A stretch of DNA of 64,000 bases from Nocardia miyunensis NBRC 108239 (lineage in GTDB: Bacteria > Actinomycetota > Actinomycetes > Mycobacteriales > Mycobacteriaceae). Each line of letters starts with the position of its first letter. The first letter of the stretch is position 1. The DNA lies in the NCBI RefSeq assembly GCF_001613065.1, contig NZ_BDBQ01000060.1:1-64000 (forward strand). Direction: 5' to 3'. Positions 1 to 7,489 of the stretch are shown piece after piece. A program made the translations under genes and the position numbers. A model generated the notes under the pieces. That model was not told the DNA's origin. It made no database searches and saw only the letters and a program-made list of their open reading frames with translations.

Positions 1-89
1 CCCGCGACGAAGGCCACCTTGCCCGCGAGCGGCCCGCCCGGGCCCCGGCCGTCGCCGGGGCCTCGGGTGCCGGATTCGCCGACGCTCAC
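1..89 (-). CDS. SDR-family oxidoreductase, N-terminal fragment (runs off the window)
   Basis: The reverse strand opens with GTG at 89 and reads about 29 codons to the window edge. It ends in GPLAGKVAFVAG, the usual beginning of a short-chain dehydrogenase/reductase Rossmann fold, where the nucleotide-binding glycines would follow just outside the window. A Gly/Pro/Arg-rich stretch of about 19 residues precedes the fold. Its GTG overlaps the TGA of the upstream SDR gene (GTGA overlap), so the two are probably translationally coupled. Substrate is unknown, and only the first 10% or so of the protein is visible. Confidence 0.6.
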   Translation of the reverse strand, partial: MSVGESGTRGPGDGRGPGGPLAGKVAFVA

Positions 90-850
90 TTCGGCGGGAA
101 GCGCAGCGCGCCGTCGAGCCGGATGGTCTCCCCGTTGAGGTAGTCGTTCTCGATGATCGACTGCGCCAGCTGGGCGTATTCGGTGGAACGGCCCATGCGC
201 TTGGGGAAGGGCACCTGCGGGCCCCAGTACTGCTCGAGCTGATCGGCCGCCTTGCCGTAGGCGGGCGTGTTGACCGTGCCCGGCGCGATGGTCACCACCC
301 GGATGCCCAGCGGCGACAGGTCGCGCGCGGCCACCAGGGTCATACCCAGCACACCGCCCTTGGCCGCGGAATACGGCAACTGCCCGATCTGGCCCTCGTA
401 GGCGGCGATCGAGGCAGTGTTCACGATCACACCGCGGCCGCCCTCCTCGAGCGGTTCGCTCTTTGCGATCGCCGCCGCGGACAGGCGCAGGATGTTGAAC
501 ACCGCGGTCAGATAGAACTCGATGGTGGTGCGGAATCCGTCCAGCGCCAGCGGCGAGCCGTCCTTGCCGACCAGCCGTCCGCCGGCGGCCGGGCCGCCGT
601 GGGTGTCGACCGAAATGCGAAGCGGTCCAAGCGATTCCGCTTCGGCGATGGCCGCCAGAACCGAATCCTCGTCGGTGGCGTCGGTGTGCACGTAACGGAT
701 GCCGAGCTCGGTGGCCAGCTCCTTGCCCTTGTCGTCGGCGACATCGGCCACGACGACTTTCGCTCCGGCTGCGTGTAACCGCCGGACGGTCGCCTCACCC
801 AGGCCGCCGGTGCCGCCGACCACGATCGCCGAGCTTCCACTGATCTGCAT
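86..850 (-). CDS. SDR-family NAD(P)-dependent oxidoreductase
   Basis: This is a classical short-chain dehydrogenase of 254 residues, cytoplasmic, interconverting an alcohol and a ketone with NAD(P). Visible motifs are the glycine-rich nucleotide loop VGGTGGLGEA near the start, the catalytic serine in NTASIAAYEG, and the YSAAK catalytic Tyr/Lys. The start at 850 is chosen over an in-frame start at 874 because GAGAGGG lies just upstream and the fold begins at once (MQISGSSAIVVGG). It resembles the 3-hydroxyacyl-CoA dehydrogenases that sit beside fatty-acyl ligases and thiolases, which fits its divergent neighbours. It overlaps the next SDR by 4 nt. The exact substrate is inferred only from context. 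Confidence 0.85.
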   Translation of the reverse strand: MQISGSSAIVVGGTGGLGEATVRRLHAAGAKVVVADVADDKGKELATELGIRYVHTDATDEDSVLAAIAEAESLGPLRISVDTHGGPAAGGRLVGKDGSPLALDGFRTTIEFYLTAVFNILRLSAAAIAKSEPLEEGGRGVIVNTASIAAYEGQIGQLPYSAAKGGVLGMTLVAARDLSPLGIRVVTIAPGTVNTPAYGKAADQLEQYWGPQVPFPKRMGRSTEYAQLAQSIIENDYLNGETIRLDGALRFPPK

Positions 851-885
851 GTCGTTACCCTCTCTTGAAATCACTACTCTCTGAC

Positions 886-904
886 TGAGAGAATAATGTT
901 CTCA
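886..904. promoter_or_regulatory. Candidate operator dyad between SDR and acyl-CoA ligase
   Basis: TGAGA at 886-890 and TCTCA at 900-904 form an imperfect 19-bp dyad with an AT-rich centre (GAGAATAATGTTCTC inside). It sits in the 53-bp gap between the divergent SDR and ligase genes and touches the ligase ATG. The shape is that of a TetR-type operator, but no cognate regulator adjoins it. Confidence 0.35.
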
Positions 905-2358
905 TGAACATCAGCATGATCCTAGACATGGCCGTCTCGGCCGAGACCGAAGCCACAGAACCGGGGCCCCGGCCGGTGATCACGGTCGGGGACCGCTCCC
1001 TGGGCGCGCAGGAACTGCGTGCCTACGCCCGGCGACTCGCCGATCGGGTCCGGGACAAACCCGCGGTGCTCTACCTGGGCTCCAGCCACCTGGCCTACCC
1101 GATCGCCCTGTTCGGCGCGGCCCTGGCCGGGGTGCCGTTCGTCCCGCTCAACTATCGCCTCGGCGAGGAGCAGCTCGCGGCGCTGCTGGCCAAACATCCT
1201 GGCGCGCTGATCCTGCGCCAGGAGGATCTGGACGCACTCGCCGAAGGTGAGCCCCCGGCCGAGGAATCCGACGCCGAGGTGCCGTGGGACGAGAACGCCG
1301 TCGCGGCGATCATCTACACCAGCGGGACCACTTCCGAGCCGAAGGCGGCACTGCTGCGCCACCGGCACCTGATGGCCTACCTGTTCAACACGATGGAATT
1401 CGGCGGCGCCGAACCCGGTCACGCATCCCTGGTGTCGGTGCCGCCGTATCACATCGCGGGACTGACGAATCTGCTGTCCAATCTGTATTCCGGTCGCCGA
1501 GTGGTGTATCTGCCCGCCTTCGACGCCGGGCGGTGGCTGGACACGGTCCGCGACGAGAAGATCACCCACGCGATGCTGGTGCCCACCATGCTCGCCCGCA
1601 TCGTCGCGGCCGTCGACGGCGACGACGCGGCCACGCCCGGACTGGCCAGCCTGGCCTACGGCGGTTCGCGCACACCGCGTCCCGTGCTCGAGCGTGCGCT
1701 GAAGGTGTTCCCCGACACCGGATTCGTCAACGCCTACGGACTCACCGAAACCGCCTCCTCGGTGGCGGTCCTGGGCCCGGAGGATCACCGCGAGGCATTC
1801 GCCTCGCAGGATCCGGCCGTGCGGGACCGGCTCGGCTCGGTCGGGCGCGCACTGCCCGGTATCGAGATCGAGATCCGAAGCGAGACAGGCGATCCCGTTC
1901 CGGCAGGGGAATCCGGCCTGGTGTTCGTGCGGGGCGAGCAGATCTCGGGGGAGTACGGCGGGCGCAGCGCCCTGGACGCCGAGGGCTGGTTCCCGACCCG
2001 CGATCTGGGCCGGCTGGACGCCGAGGGCTATCTGTTCATCGAGGGCCGCGCCGATGACACCATCATCCGCGGCGGGGAGAACATCGCGCCCGCCGAGATC
2101 GAGGACGTTCTGCTGGATCATCCGGGCATCCGCGAGGCCGCGGTGGTCGGCGTGCCCGATCCGGAATGGGGTCAGCGCCTGGTGGCCGTGCTGGTCGGCG
2201 AAGGCGACCCCGAGGAGATCAAGGGATGGGTGCGCTCGCGGCTGCGCTCGTCGAAGACCCCGGACACCATCGTGTTCCGGCCCGAACTGCCCAAGACAGA
2301 AACCGGAAAACTGGTGCGCCGCACCCTGGTCGCCGAATTGGAGAACACCCATGCCTGA
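904..2358 (+). CDS. AMP-binding fatty-acyl-CoA ligase (FadD-like)
   Basis: This 484-residue adenylate-forming enzyme activates a carboxylic acid to its CoA thioester with ATP. The P-loop-like A3 motif IIYTSGTTSEPKAALLRH lies near residue 135-152. The A5 region has AYGLTETAS, the A7 region has PTRDLGRLDAEGYLFIEGR, and the C-terminal PKTETGKLVRR carries the catalytic lysine. The length is slightly short for FadD proteins, with a compact N-terminus. No good ribosome-binding site stands before the ATG at 904; in-frame ATGs at codons 5 and 9 are alternatives. It overlaps the following thiolase by 8 nt, so the two form one operon for acyl-CoA breakdown. Substrate chain is unknown. Confidence 0.88.
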   Translation: MNISMILDMAVSAETEATEPGPRPVITVGDRSLGAQELRAYARRLADRVRDKPAVLYLGSSHLAYPIALFGAALAGVPFVPLNYRLGEEQLAALLAKHPGALILRQEDLDALAEGEPPAEESDAEVPWDENAVAAIIYTSGTTSEPKAALLRHRHLMAYLFNTMEFGGAEPGHASLVSVPPYHIAGLTNLLSNLYSGRRVVYLPAFDAGRWLDTVRDEKITHAMLVPTMLARIVAAVDGDDAATPGLASLAYGGSRTPRPVLERALKVFPDTGFVNAYGLTETASSVAVLGPEDHREAFASQDPAVRDRLGSVGRALPGIEIEIRSETGDPVPAGESGLVFVRGEQISGEYGGRSALDAEGWFPTRDLGRLDAEGYLFIEGRADDTIIRGGENIAPAEIEDVLLDHPGIREAAVVGVPDPEWGQRLVAVLVGEGDPEEIKGWVRSRLRSSKTPDTIVFRPELPKTETGKLVRRTLVAELENTHA

Positions 2359-3496
2359 AGCCGTCATCGTGTCCGCGCTGCGCGCCCCGATCGGGACCGC
2401 GCGCAAAGGCACCCTGCGCGATACCAACGCATTCGACCTCGCCAACCACGTGGTGTCCGCCGTCGCCGGTGAGGTCGAGGCGAGCCGGGTCGAGGACGTC
2501 ATCCTCGGCGAGGGCCGCTACGGCGGCGGTGTGATCGCCCGGCACGCGGCGATCACCGCCGGGCTGACCCCGGCCTCGGGCCTGGCGCTGAACCGGCACT
2601 GCGCGGCCGGGATGTCGGCGGTGCAGACCGCCGCCGCGGGCATCCGGGCCGGGATGAACGATCTGGTCATCGCCGGCGGCGTGAACTCCGAATCCACTGC
2701 GCCGCGGGCACGTTGGAGGGTCGGCGAGGACGAGTGGGTCGACCCGTGGGTCGCGCCCTCGCATCCGGACCGGCCCGATGCCCCGGCCATGGACATGTCG
2801 ATCACCGTCGGCTGGAACGCGGCGGTCAAGGCGGGGCTGACGCGGGCGGATATGGACGAATGGGCGCTGCGCTCGCACCGCAACGCGATCGCGGCGATCG
2901 ATGAGGGACGGTTCAAGGAGGAGATCGTTCCGATCCAGACCCCGCACGGGCTGTTCGAGGTGGATGAGCATCCGCGCCGGGACACCAGCCTGGAGAAACT
3001 CGGCGGGCTGAAGGTGCTGCACCCGGAGATCGAGGGCTTCAGCATCACCGCGGGCAACGCCTCGGGGTCCAACGACGGCGCCGCCGCGCTCGCGGTGGCC
3101 AGCGACAGCCTCGGGCTGCCCGCCCTTGGCATCATCCGGTCCTGGGCGTCGGTCGGCGTGGATCCGGCCGTCACCGGTCTGTCCCCGATCGAGGCGATCA
3201 CGAAAGCCGTTGCCAAGGCGCGTATTTCGTTGTCGGAGGTGAAGCTGTTCGAGATCAACGAGGCGTTCGCCTCGGTGCCGGTCGCGGCGATCCGCGCGCT
3301 GGACCTGGATCCGGACACGGTGAACTTCAGTGGCAGCGGCTGCTCGCTGGGGCATCCGGTGGCCGCCTCGGGCGCTCGGATGATCGTCACGCTGGTGCAC
3401 GAATTGCGCCGCCGCGGTGGCGGATTCGGCATCGCCGCGATGTGCGCGGGCGGCGGTATGGGTTCGGCGACGGTGATCGAGGTACCCGCGCCGTGA
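2351..3496 (+). CDS. Thiolase-family acetyl-CoA acyltransferase (FadA-like)
   Basis: This 381-residue degradative thiolase cleaves 3-ketoacyl-CoA, or runs in reverse to condense acyl-CoAs. The complete active site is visible: nucleophile Cys84 in NRHCAAG, NEAFA near 303, His335 in GHP, and Cys365 in CAGGG. The start at 2351 overlaps the end of the ligase gene by 8 nt, implying coupled translation. Together with the divergent SDRs it could supply ligase, dehydrogenase and thiolase steps of a beta-oxidation-like route. An enoyl-CoA hydratase and acyl-CoA dehydrogenase are absent from the window and may lie to the left. Confidence 0.9.
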   Translation: MPEAVIVSALRAPIGTARKGTLRDTNAFDLANHVVSAVAGEVEASRVEDVILGEGRYGGGVIARHAAITAGLTPASGLALNRHCAAGMSAVQTAAAGIRAGMNDLVIAGGVNSESTAPRARWRVGEDEWVDPWVAPSHPDRPDAPAMDMSITVGWNAAVKAGLTRADMDEWALRSHRNAIAAIDEGRFKEEIVPIQTPHGLFEVDEHPRRDTSLEKLGGLKVLHPEIEGFSITAGNASGSNDGAAALAVASDSLGLPALGIIRSWASVGVDPAVTGLSPIEAITKAVAKARISLSEVKLFEINEAFASVPVAAIRALDLDPDTVNFSGSGCSLGHPVAASGARMIVTLVHELRRRGGGFGIAAMCAGGGMGSATVIEVPAP

Positions 3497-3513
3497 GGGC
3501 GCGGCGGTAGCGT

Positions 3514-4428
3514 ATGCAGACGGTTGCCGAGTTGATCGATGCGGCCCGCACGGGATCGGTGCGGGCCGCGGGGCGGCTGCTGAGTCTGGTCGAAAGCGAC
3601 CGGCGGGCAGAGGTTCTCGCGCATCTGGGGGAGTGCGCGCCGGTGCGGGTGGTGGGGGTGACCGGTCCGCCCGGCGCCGGCAAGTCGACCACGATCGCCG
3701 CGCTGGTCGCGACCTATCGCGAGCGCGGGTTGCGGGTCGCGGTGCTCGCCGTGGATCCCTCCTCGCCGTACAGCGGCGGCGCGCTGCTGGGGGATCGGAT
3801 TCGCATGGCGCAGCACATCGACGATCCGGGTGTGCTGATCCGTTCGGTGGCGACCCGAGGGCATCTGGGCGGGCTGGCCGCGGCGGTGCCCGCGGCCATC
3901 GCGCTGCTGGGCGCGCTGGGGTACGGGCTGATCCTGCTGGAGACGGTCGGGGTCGGGCAGTCCGAGATCGAGATCGCCGCGGTCGCCGATCCGACCCTGG
4001 TGATCCTGAATCCCGGTGCGGGAGACGCGGTTCAGGCCGCCAAGGCCGGGCTGCTCGAGGTCGCGGACATCCTCGTGGTGAACAAGGCCGACCGCGACGG
4101 CGCGAAGCAGACCGTGCGCGATCTGCGTCAGGAGGTCTCGGTGCCGATCCTCACCGCGGTCGCGGCGCGGAACACCGGCATCGCGGAGCTGGCCGAGGCG
4201 ATCGACGCCCATCATCGCGCGGATACCGGCGAACGTCGCAGTGCCCGCGCGCGGGCACAGATCCTGTCGCTAGCGCAGAGCCGGTTGCGCGGTGATGCGG
4301 CACTGGATCGGCTTGCGGCCGAGGTCGCGGCTGGTACGTGCGATGTGTATTCCGCTGCGGATCGCCTGCTCGCTCCCCGAGACCGTCCGGATGTTCACAC
4401 CAACGGAAATGACGTATACATTAAATGA
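3514..4428 (+). CDS. meaB: MeaB/ArgK-type P-loop GTPase (acyl-CoA mutase chaperone)
   Basis: This is a G3E-class GTPase of 304 residues. MeaB proteins gate loading and repair of adenosylcobalamin on methylmalonyl-CoA mutase and related mutases. Visible motifs are the P-loop GPPGAGKST, VDPSSPYSGGALLGDRIRM, ETVGVGQSE and the guanine-specificity motif NKAD. It lies 17 nt after the thiolase gene in the same direction. No mutase gene is in the window, so the partner must be elsewhere. The C-terminus (after AADRLL) is short for the family, where this end makes the dimer contact. A truncated or specialised variant is possible. Confidence 0.85.
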   Translation: MQTVAELIDAARTGSVRAAGRLLSLVESDRRAEVLAHLGECAPVRVVGVTGPPGAGKSTTIAALVATYRERGLRVAVLAVDPSSPYSGGALLGDRIRMAQHIDDPGVLIRSVATRGHLGGLAAAVPAAIALLGALGYGLILLETVGVGQSEIEIAAVADPTLVILNPGAGDAVQAAKAGLLEVADILVVNKADRDGAKQTVRDLRQEVSVPILTAVAARNTGIAELAEAIDAHHRADTGERRSARARAQILSLAQSRLRGDAALDRLAAEVAAGTCDVYSAADRLLAPRDRPDVHTNGNDVYIK

Positions 4429-4508
4429 GAACTATATTTCCATCCGTGCGGTCGAACAGGTGATCCACAGGCCCGCGGCGCGGATGAACGACAGACGGAG
4501 GACGGCAC

Positions 4509-4925
4509 ATGGCCAAGGCGCTCGCGCCCGAAGCATCCAACTGGCCCGCGGACAATCCACAGCTCATCGGCGCCCAGTGCGGTGCGTGCAGTGCGGTGAC
4601 GTGGCCCAAGCAGGGTCGCTGCCCGCGATGCAGCGGACCGGACATGTCCGAGGTGCCGCTGCCCACCCGCGGCACGCTGATCGCTTGGACGACACAGGGA
4701 TTCGTCCCGAAACTGCCCTATGCGGGCAAGGAGACCGCCGACACCTTCGAGCCGTTCGGCGTCGGCCTGGTGCAACTGGGTGATCTGGTTCGTGTGGAAT
4801 CCCGGCTGACCACGGCGGATCCGGACGCATTGAAGCCCGGTATGGAGCTCGAACTGACCTTCGTCCCGCTCTACGTCGACGAGAGCGGCGAAGAGGTCGT
4901 GACCATCGCATTCCAACCGGCCTGA
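4509..4925 (+). CDS. DUF35 / OB-fold Zn-ribbon protein, thiolase partner
   Basis: This 138-residue protein has an N-terminal rubredoxin-like zinc ribbon (CGAC, then CPRC) followed by an OB-fold, the DUF35 (ChsH2-like) arrangement. Such proteins bind acyl-CoA and form complexes with SCPx/Ltp-type thiolases or aldolases, as known for ChsH2-Ltp2. A GGAGG sequence sits about 8 nt before the ATG. It is 11 nt upstream of the thiolase-like gene at 4937, the standard pairing, so a stable complex between the two is the natural inference. The 80-bp gap to meaB is AT-rich and may hold an internal promoter. Confidence 0.85.
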   Translation: MAKALAPEASNWPADNPQLIGAQCGACSAVTWPKQGRCPRCSGPDMSEVPLPTRGTLIAWTTQGFVPKLPYAGKETADTFEPFGVGLVQLGDLVRVESRLTTADPDALKPGMELELTFVPLYVDESGEEVVTIAFQPA

Positions 4926-4936
4926 AGGAGCCTGAC

Positions 4937-6079
4937 ATGAACGACGTTGCCATCATCGGCGTCGGCCTGCACCCGTTCGGCCGGTTCGCCAAGTCGGCCA
5001 TCGAAATGGGGGCCGACGCGATCCAGCTCGCACTCACCGACGCGGGCGCCGAATGGAAGGACATCCAATTCGGCTTCGGCGGAAGTTACGAGGTGAGCAA
5101 TCCGGACGCGGTCACCCGCCTGGTCGGGCTGACCGGTATTCCGTTCACCAATGTGTTCAATGCCTGTGCCACAGCGGCGAGTTCGATCGAGCAGACCGCC
5201 GAGGCGATCCGGTCGGGACGCTACGACATCGGCATCGCGGTCGGCATGGACAAACATCCGCGCGGCGCCTTCACCGATGATCCGGCCAAGCTCGGACTGC
5301 CGGGCTGGTACGCGGAGAACGGGCAGTTCGTCACCACCCAGTTCTTCGGTATCAAGGCCAATCGGTACATCCAGGATCACGGCATCTCGCAGCGCACCCT
5401 GGCCAAGATCGCCGCGAAGAACTTCCGCAACGGCGCGTTGAATCCGAATGCCTTCCGGCGCAAGCCGATCCCGGAGGACGAGATTCTGAACTCGACGATG
5501 CTGAACTACCCGCTCACCCAGTACATGTTCTGCGCGCCCGACGAGGGCGCGGCCGCGGTGATCATGTGCCGTGGTGATCTGGCGCAGAAGTACACCTCGA
5601 ACCCGGTCTACTTGCGCTCCACCGCGATTCGTACGCGACGTTACGGCGCGTACGAGGTGCACAGCACCTGGGCGGCCGTCGATGAGGACGTCGCGCCGAC
5701 GGTCTACGCCTCCCGGGCGGCCTTCGAAGCCGCCGGCATCGGTCCCGAGGACGTGGACGTCGTCCAGTTGCAGGACACCGACGCAGGTGCGGAGCTGATC
5801 CATATGGCGGAGAACGGATTCTGCGCCGACGGCGATCAGGAGAAGCTCCTGGCCGAGGGGGCGACGGAGATCGGTGGCCGTCTGCCGATCAACACCGACG
5901 GCGGTCTCATCGCCAACGGCGAACCGATCGGAGCCTCCGGCATCCGCCAGGTCTACGAACTGGTCCAGCAACTGCGCGGCACAGCGGGCGACCGCCAGGT
6001 CCCCGGCAACCCCCGCGTCGGCTACGCCCAGGTCTACGGCGCTCCCGGCACGGCCGCCGCCACGGTCCTGAGCCTGTAG
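4937..6079 (+). CDS. SCPx/Ltp-like thiolase partnered with DUF35 protein
   Basis: This 380-residue member of the thiolase superfamily is of the lipid-transfer-protein type. The nucleophile cysteine is kept (Cys77 in FNACATA), but the GHP histidine of ordinary thiolases is replaced: residues 328-330 read GEP in NGEPIGASG. That substitution, with the adjacent DUF35 gene, marks the subgroup that cleaves branched or ring-derived 3-ketoacyl- or 3-hydroxyacyl-CoAs as a two-protein complex. AAGGAG precedes the start. The gene ends the left operon and is followed by a strong hairpin. Thiolase versus retro-aldolase activity cannot be settled from sequence alone. Confidence 0.85.
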   Translation: MNDVAIIGVGLHPFGRFAKSAIEMGADAIQLALTDAGAEWKDIQFGFGGSYEVSNPDAVTRLVGLTGIPFTNVFNACATAASSIEQTAEAIRSGRYDIGIAVGMDKHPRGAFTDDPAKLGLPGWYAENGQFVTTQFFGIKANRYIQDHGISQRTLAKIAAKNFRNGALNPNAFRRKPIPEDEILNSTMLNYPLTQYMFCAPDEGAAAVIMCRGDLAQKYTSNPVYLRSTAIRTRRYGAYEVHSTWAAVDEDVAPTVYASRAAFEAAGIGPEDVDVVQLQDTDAGAELIHMAENGFCADGDQEKLLAEGATEIGGRLPINTDGGLIANGEPIGASGIRQVYELVQQLRGTAGDRQVPGNPRVGYAQVYGAPGTAAATVLSL

Positions 6080-6091
6080 TCTCGTTCGAAC

Positions 6092-6131
6092 CGCCCGAGT
6101 GGGGAGCGACACGTCGCTCCCCACTCGGGCG
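6092..6131. terminator. Perfect 19-bp hairpin, bidirectional terminator
   Basis: CGCCCGAGTGGGGAGCGAC at 6092-6110 is mirrored exactly at 6113-6131, followed by TCTTT on the plus strand. It separates the plus-strand thiolase operon from the convergent TetR gene and can serve both. Confidence 0.8.
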
Positions 6132-6168
6132 TCTTTCCCGGAAACGGTTCTGTCCCAGCGGGACGCCC

Positions 6169-6795
6169 CTAGCGCTGCTCGAGCCGGGCAGTCAAACCTT
6201 CGAGGAGTAAGGCTGTGCCGCCGCGGAATTCGTCGTCGGGGGACATGGTGCTCGCTTGGGCGGCGGTTTCGGCGAGCAGGGGGAATTCTTCGGCGGGGGC
6301 CTGGGCCAGGCGGGCGGTTCCGGGGCCGATGAGCGAGGCGTAGTGCGCGTTCTGGAGGTAGCCGAGCAGGAAGCCGACGATCGTGCGCTGGGCGATGACT
6401 CGCTCGGAACCGGTGAATCCGGCCTCGGTCAGCACGGTGAGCATGGCCTCGATCCAGCGCAGGCTCGCGGGTGCGGACTGGCGGTGACGCAGGGTCAGGG
6501 GGATCGCGGCCGGATGTGCCGAGGCGGCCGCGCGGAGGCGGTCGAGCAGGGTTTCGACGCGCTCGCGCCAGTCCGCGTCCGGCGGCAGCGAGACGTCGAC
6601 GGGGTCCAGAATGCGGTTGGCGACAAGGATTTCGAGCTCGTCGCGGTCCGAGACGTAGCGATACAGCGCCATCGTCGCCATCCGCAGCTCCTGGGCCACC
6701 GCCCGCATGGTCAGCGCGGGCAGACCGGCACGATCGATCACCGCCAGGGCGGCGGTGGCGAGATCGTCGGTCGTCAGTGAGCGGGGACGGGGCAC
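6169..6795 (-). CDS. TetR-family transcriptional regulator (TetR_C-like)
   Basis: This 208-residue repressor has an N-terminal helix-turn-helix (TMRAVAQELRMATMALYRYVSDRDEL) in the TetR class with YRYV rather than YYHF. The C-terminal ligand domain resembles the tetracycline-repressor-like group. An in-frame GTG at 6843 would lengthen it by 16 residues. The GTG at 6795 is preferred because the longer form would place a consensus promoter for the divergent gene inside the coding sequence, and the family normally starts at PRPRSL. It is divergent from the peroxiredoxin-like gene, with a perfect dyad in between, so it very probably represses that gene and itself. Confidence 0.85.
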   Translation of the reverse strand: MPRPRSLTTDDLATAALAVIDRAGLPALTMRAVAQELRMATMALYRYVSDRDELEILVANRILDPVDVSLPPDADWRERVETLLDRLRAAASAHPAAIPLTLRHRQSAPASLRWIEAMLTVLTEAGFTGSERVIAQRTIVGFLLGYLQNAHYASLIGPGTARLAQAPAEEFPLLAETAAQASTMSPDDEFRGGTALLLEGLTARLEQR

Positions 6796-6798
6796 GGA

Positions 6799-6826
6799 TT
6801 GACAGCGTACGGGATACGCGCATACT
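6799..6826 (+). promoter_or_regulatory. Sigma70-like promoter of the peroxiredoxin-like gene
   Basis: TTGACA at 6799-6804 and CATACT at 6821-6826 are separated by 16 nt, giving a start site near 6833. The operator dyad lies directly over that start site, a classical repression layout. Confidence 0.6.
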
Positions 6827-6829
6827 GGA

Positions 6830-6854
6830 CGTAGGCGTATCACGTACGCCTACG
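6830..6854. promoter_or_regulatory. Perfect TetR-type operator dyad
   Basis: CGTAGGCGTA (6830-6839) and TACGCCTACG (6845-6854) are perfect 10-bp inverted arms with a 5-nt spacer. The dyad lies between the TetR gene and its divergent neighbour and covers the predicted start site. Confidence 0.65.
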
Positions 6855-6866
6855 AAGGGAGTTGCC

Positions 6867-7428
6867 ATGCCGCTGTCGTCATCGGTGCCCGCCCGGACAC
6901 TGACAACCATTGCCGGGACCGAGGTTTCCGTCCCCGATCCGGACCGCTTGGTCCATCTGCAGTTCCGCCGGTTCGCCGGATGTCCGGTGTGCAGTCTGCA
7001 TCTGCGCTCGATCGTGCTGCGCCGCGACGAGATCGCCGCCGCCGGGATACACGAGGTGGTGGTATTCCATTCCGGTGCAGCGGAATTGCGCGAACAGACC
7101 GCCGGGATTCCGCTCGATCTGATCGCCGATCGCTCGCGCGCTGTATCGCGAGTTCGGGGTCGAGTCCGGCTATCGAGCCCTGCTCGATCCTCGCGGCTGG
7201 CCCGCGATCGCGCGCGGCGTCGTTCGCGAGCTGCGGGCGATACGTCGCCACGAGAAGCCGCCGCCACCGTCACATCCCGAAGGCGGCCGAATCGGCCTGC
7301 CAGCCGATTTCCTGATCGCACCCGATGGCGCAGTGCTCGCGGCGAAGCGCGGAGTGCACATCGACGATCAGTGGTCGGTGGACGAACTTCTGGCCCATGC
7401 CGGCCGTGCGACACGAGCAGGACGGTGA
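6867..7428 (+). pseudogene. Peroxiredoxin-like (AhpC/TSA-type) protein, frameshifted
   Basis: The first frame starts at 6867 with an SD-like AAGGGAG before the ATG. It gives a thioredoxin-fold start, including FAGCPVCSLHLR, up to about codon 90. From 7141 the homology-like sequence continues in another frame (LYREFGVESGYRALLDPRGW, later LPADFLIAPDGAVLAAKRG) to TGA at 7426-7428. Adding two bases in the CG repeat at 7131-7140 would restore one 187-residue protein, so a 2-bp deletion there is the simplest explanation. The proteins of this family (redoxin domain, CPVC motif) are thought to reduce peroxides or disulfides. Either the gene is broken or the base call is wrong; both halves keep coding-type codon use. 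Confidence 0.7.
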
Positions 7429-7489
7429 CGCCGCGGTTGCCGCCTCCTGGAATCCGCTGCGGTACATGGTCGTTCGGAGGGGCGGTGGC

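Noticed and set aside
4871..7414. Very long reverse-strand frame (over 800 codons)
   Set aside because: It lies across the Ltp-like thiolase, the terminator and the TetR gene, with no fold or motif. High-GC shadow frame.
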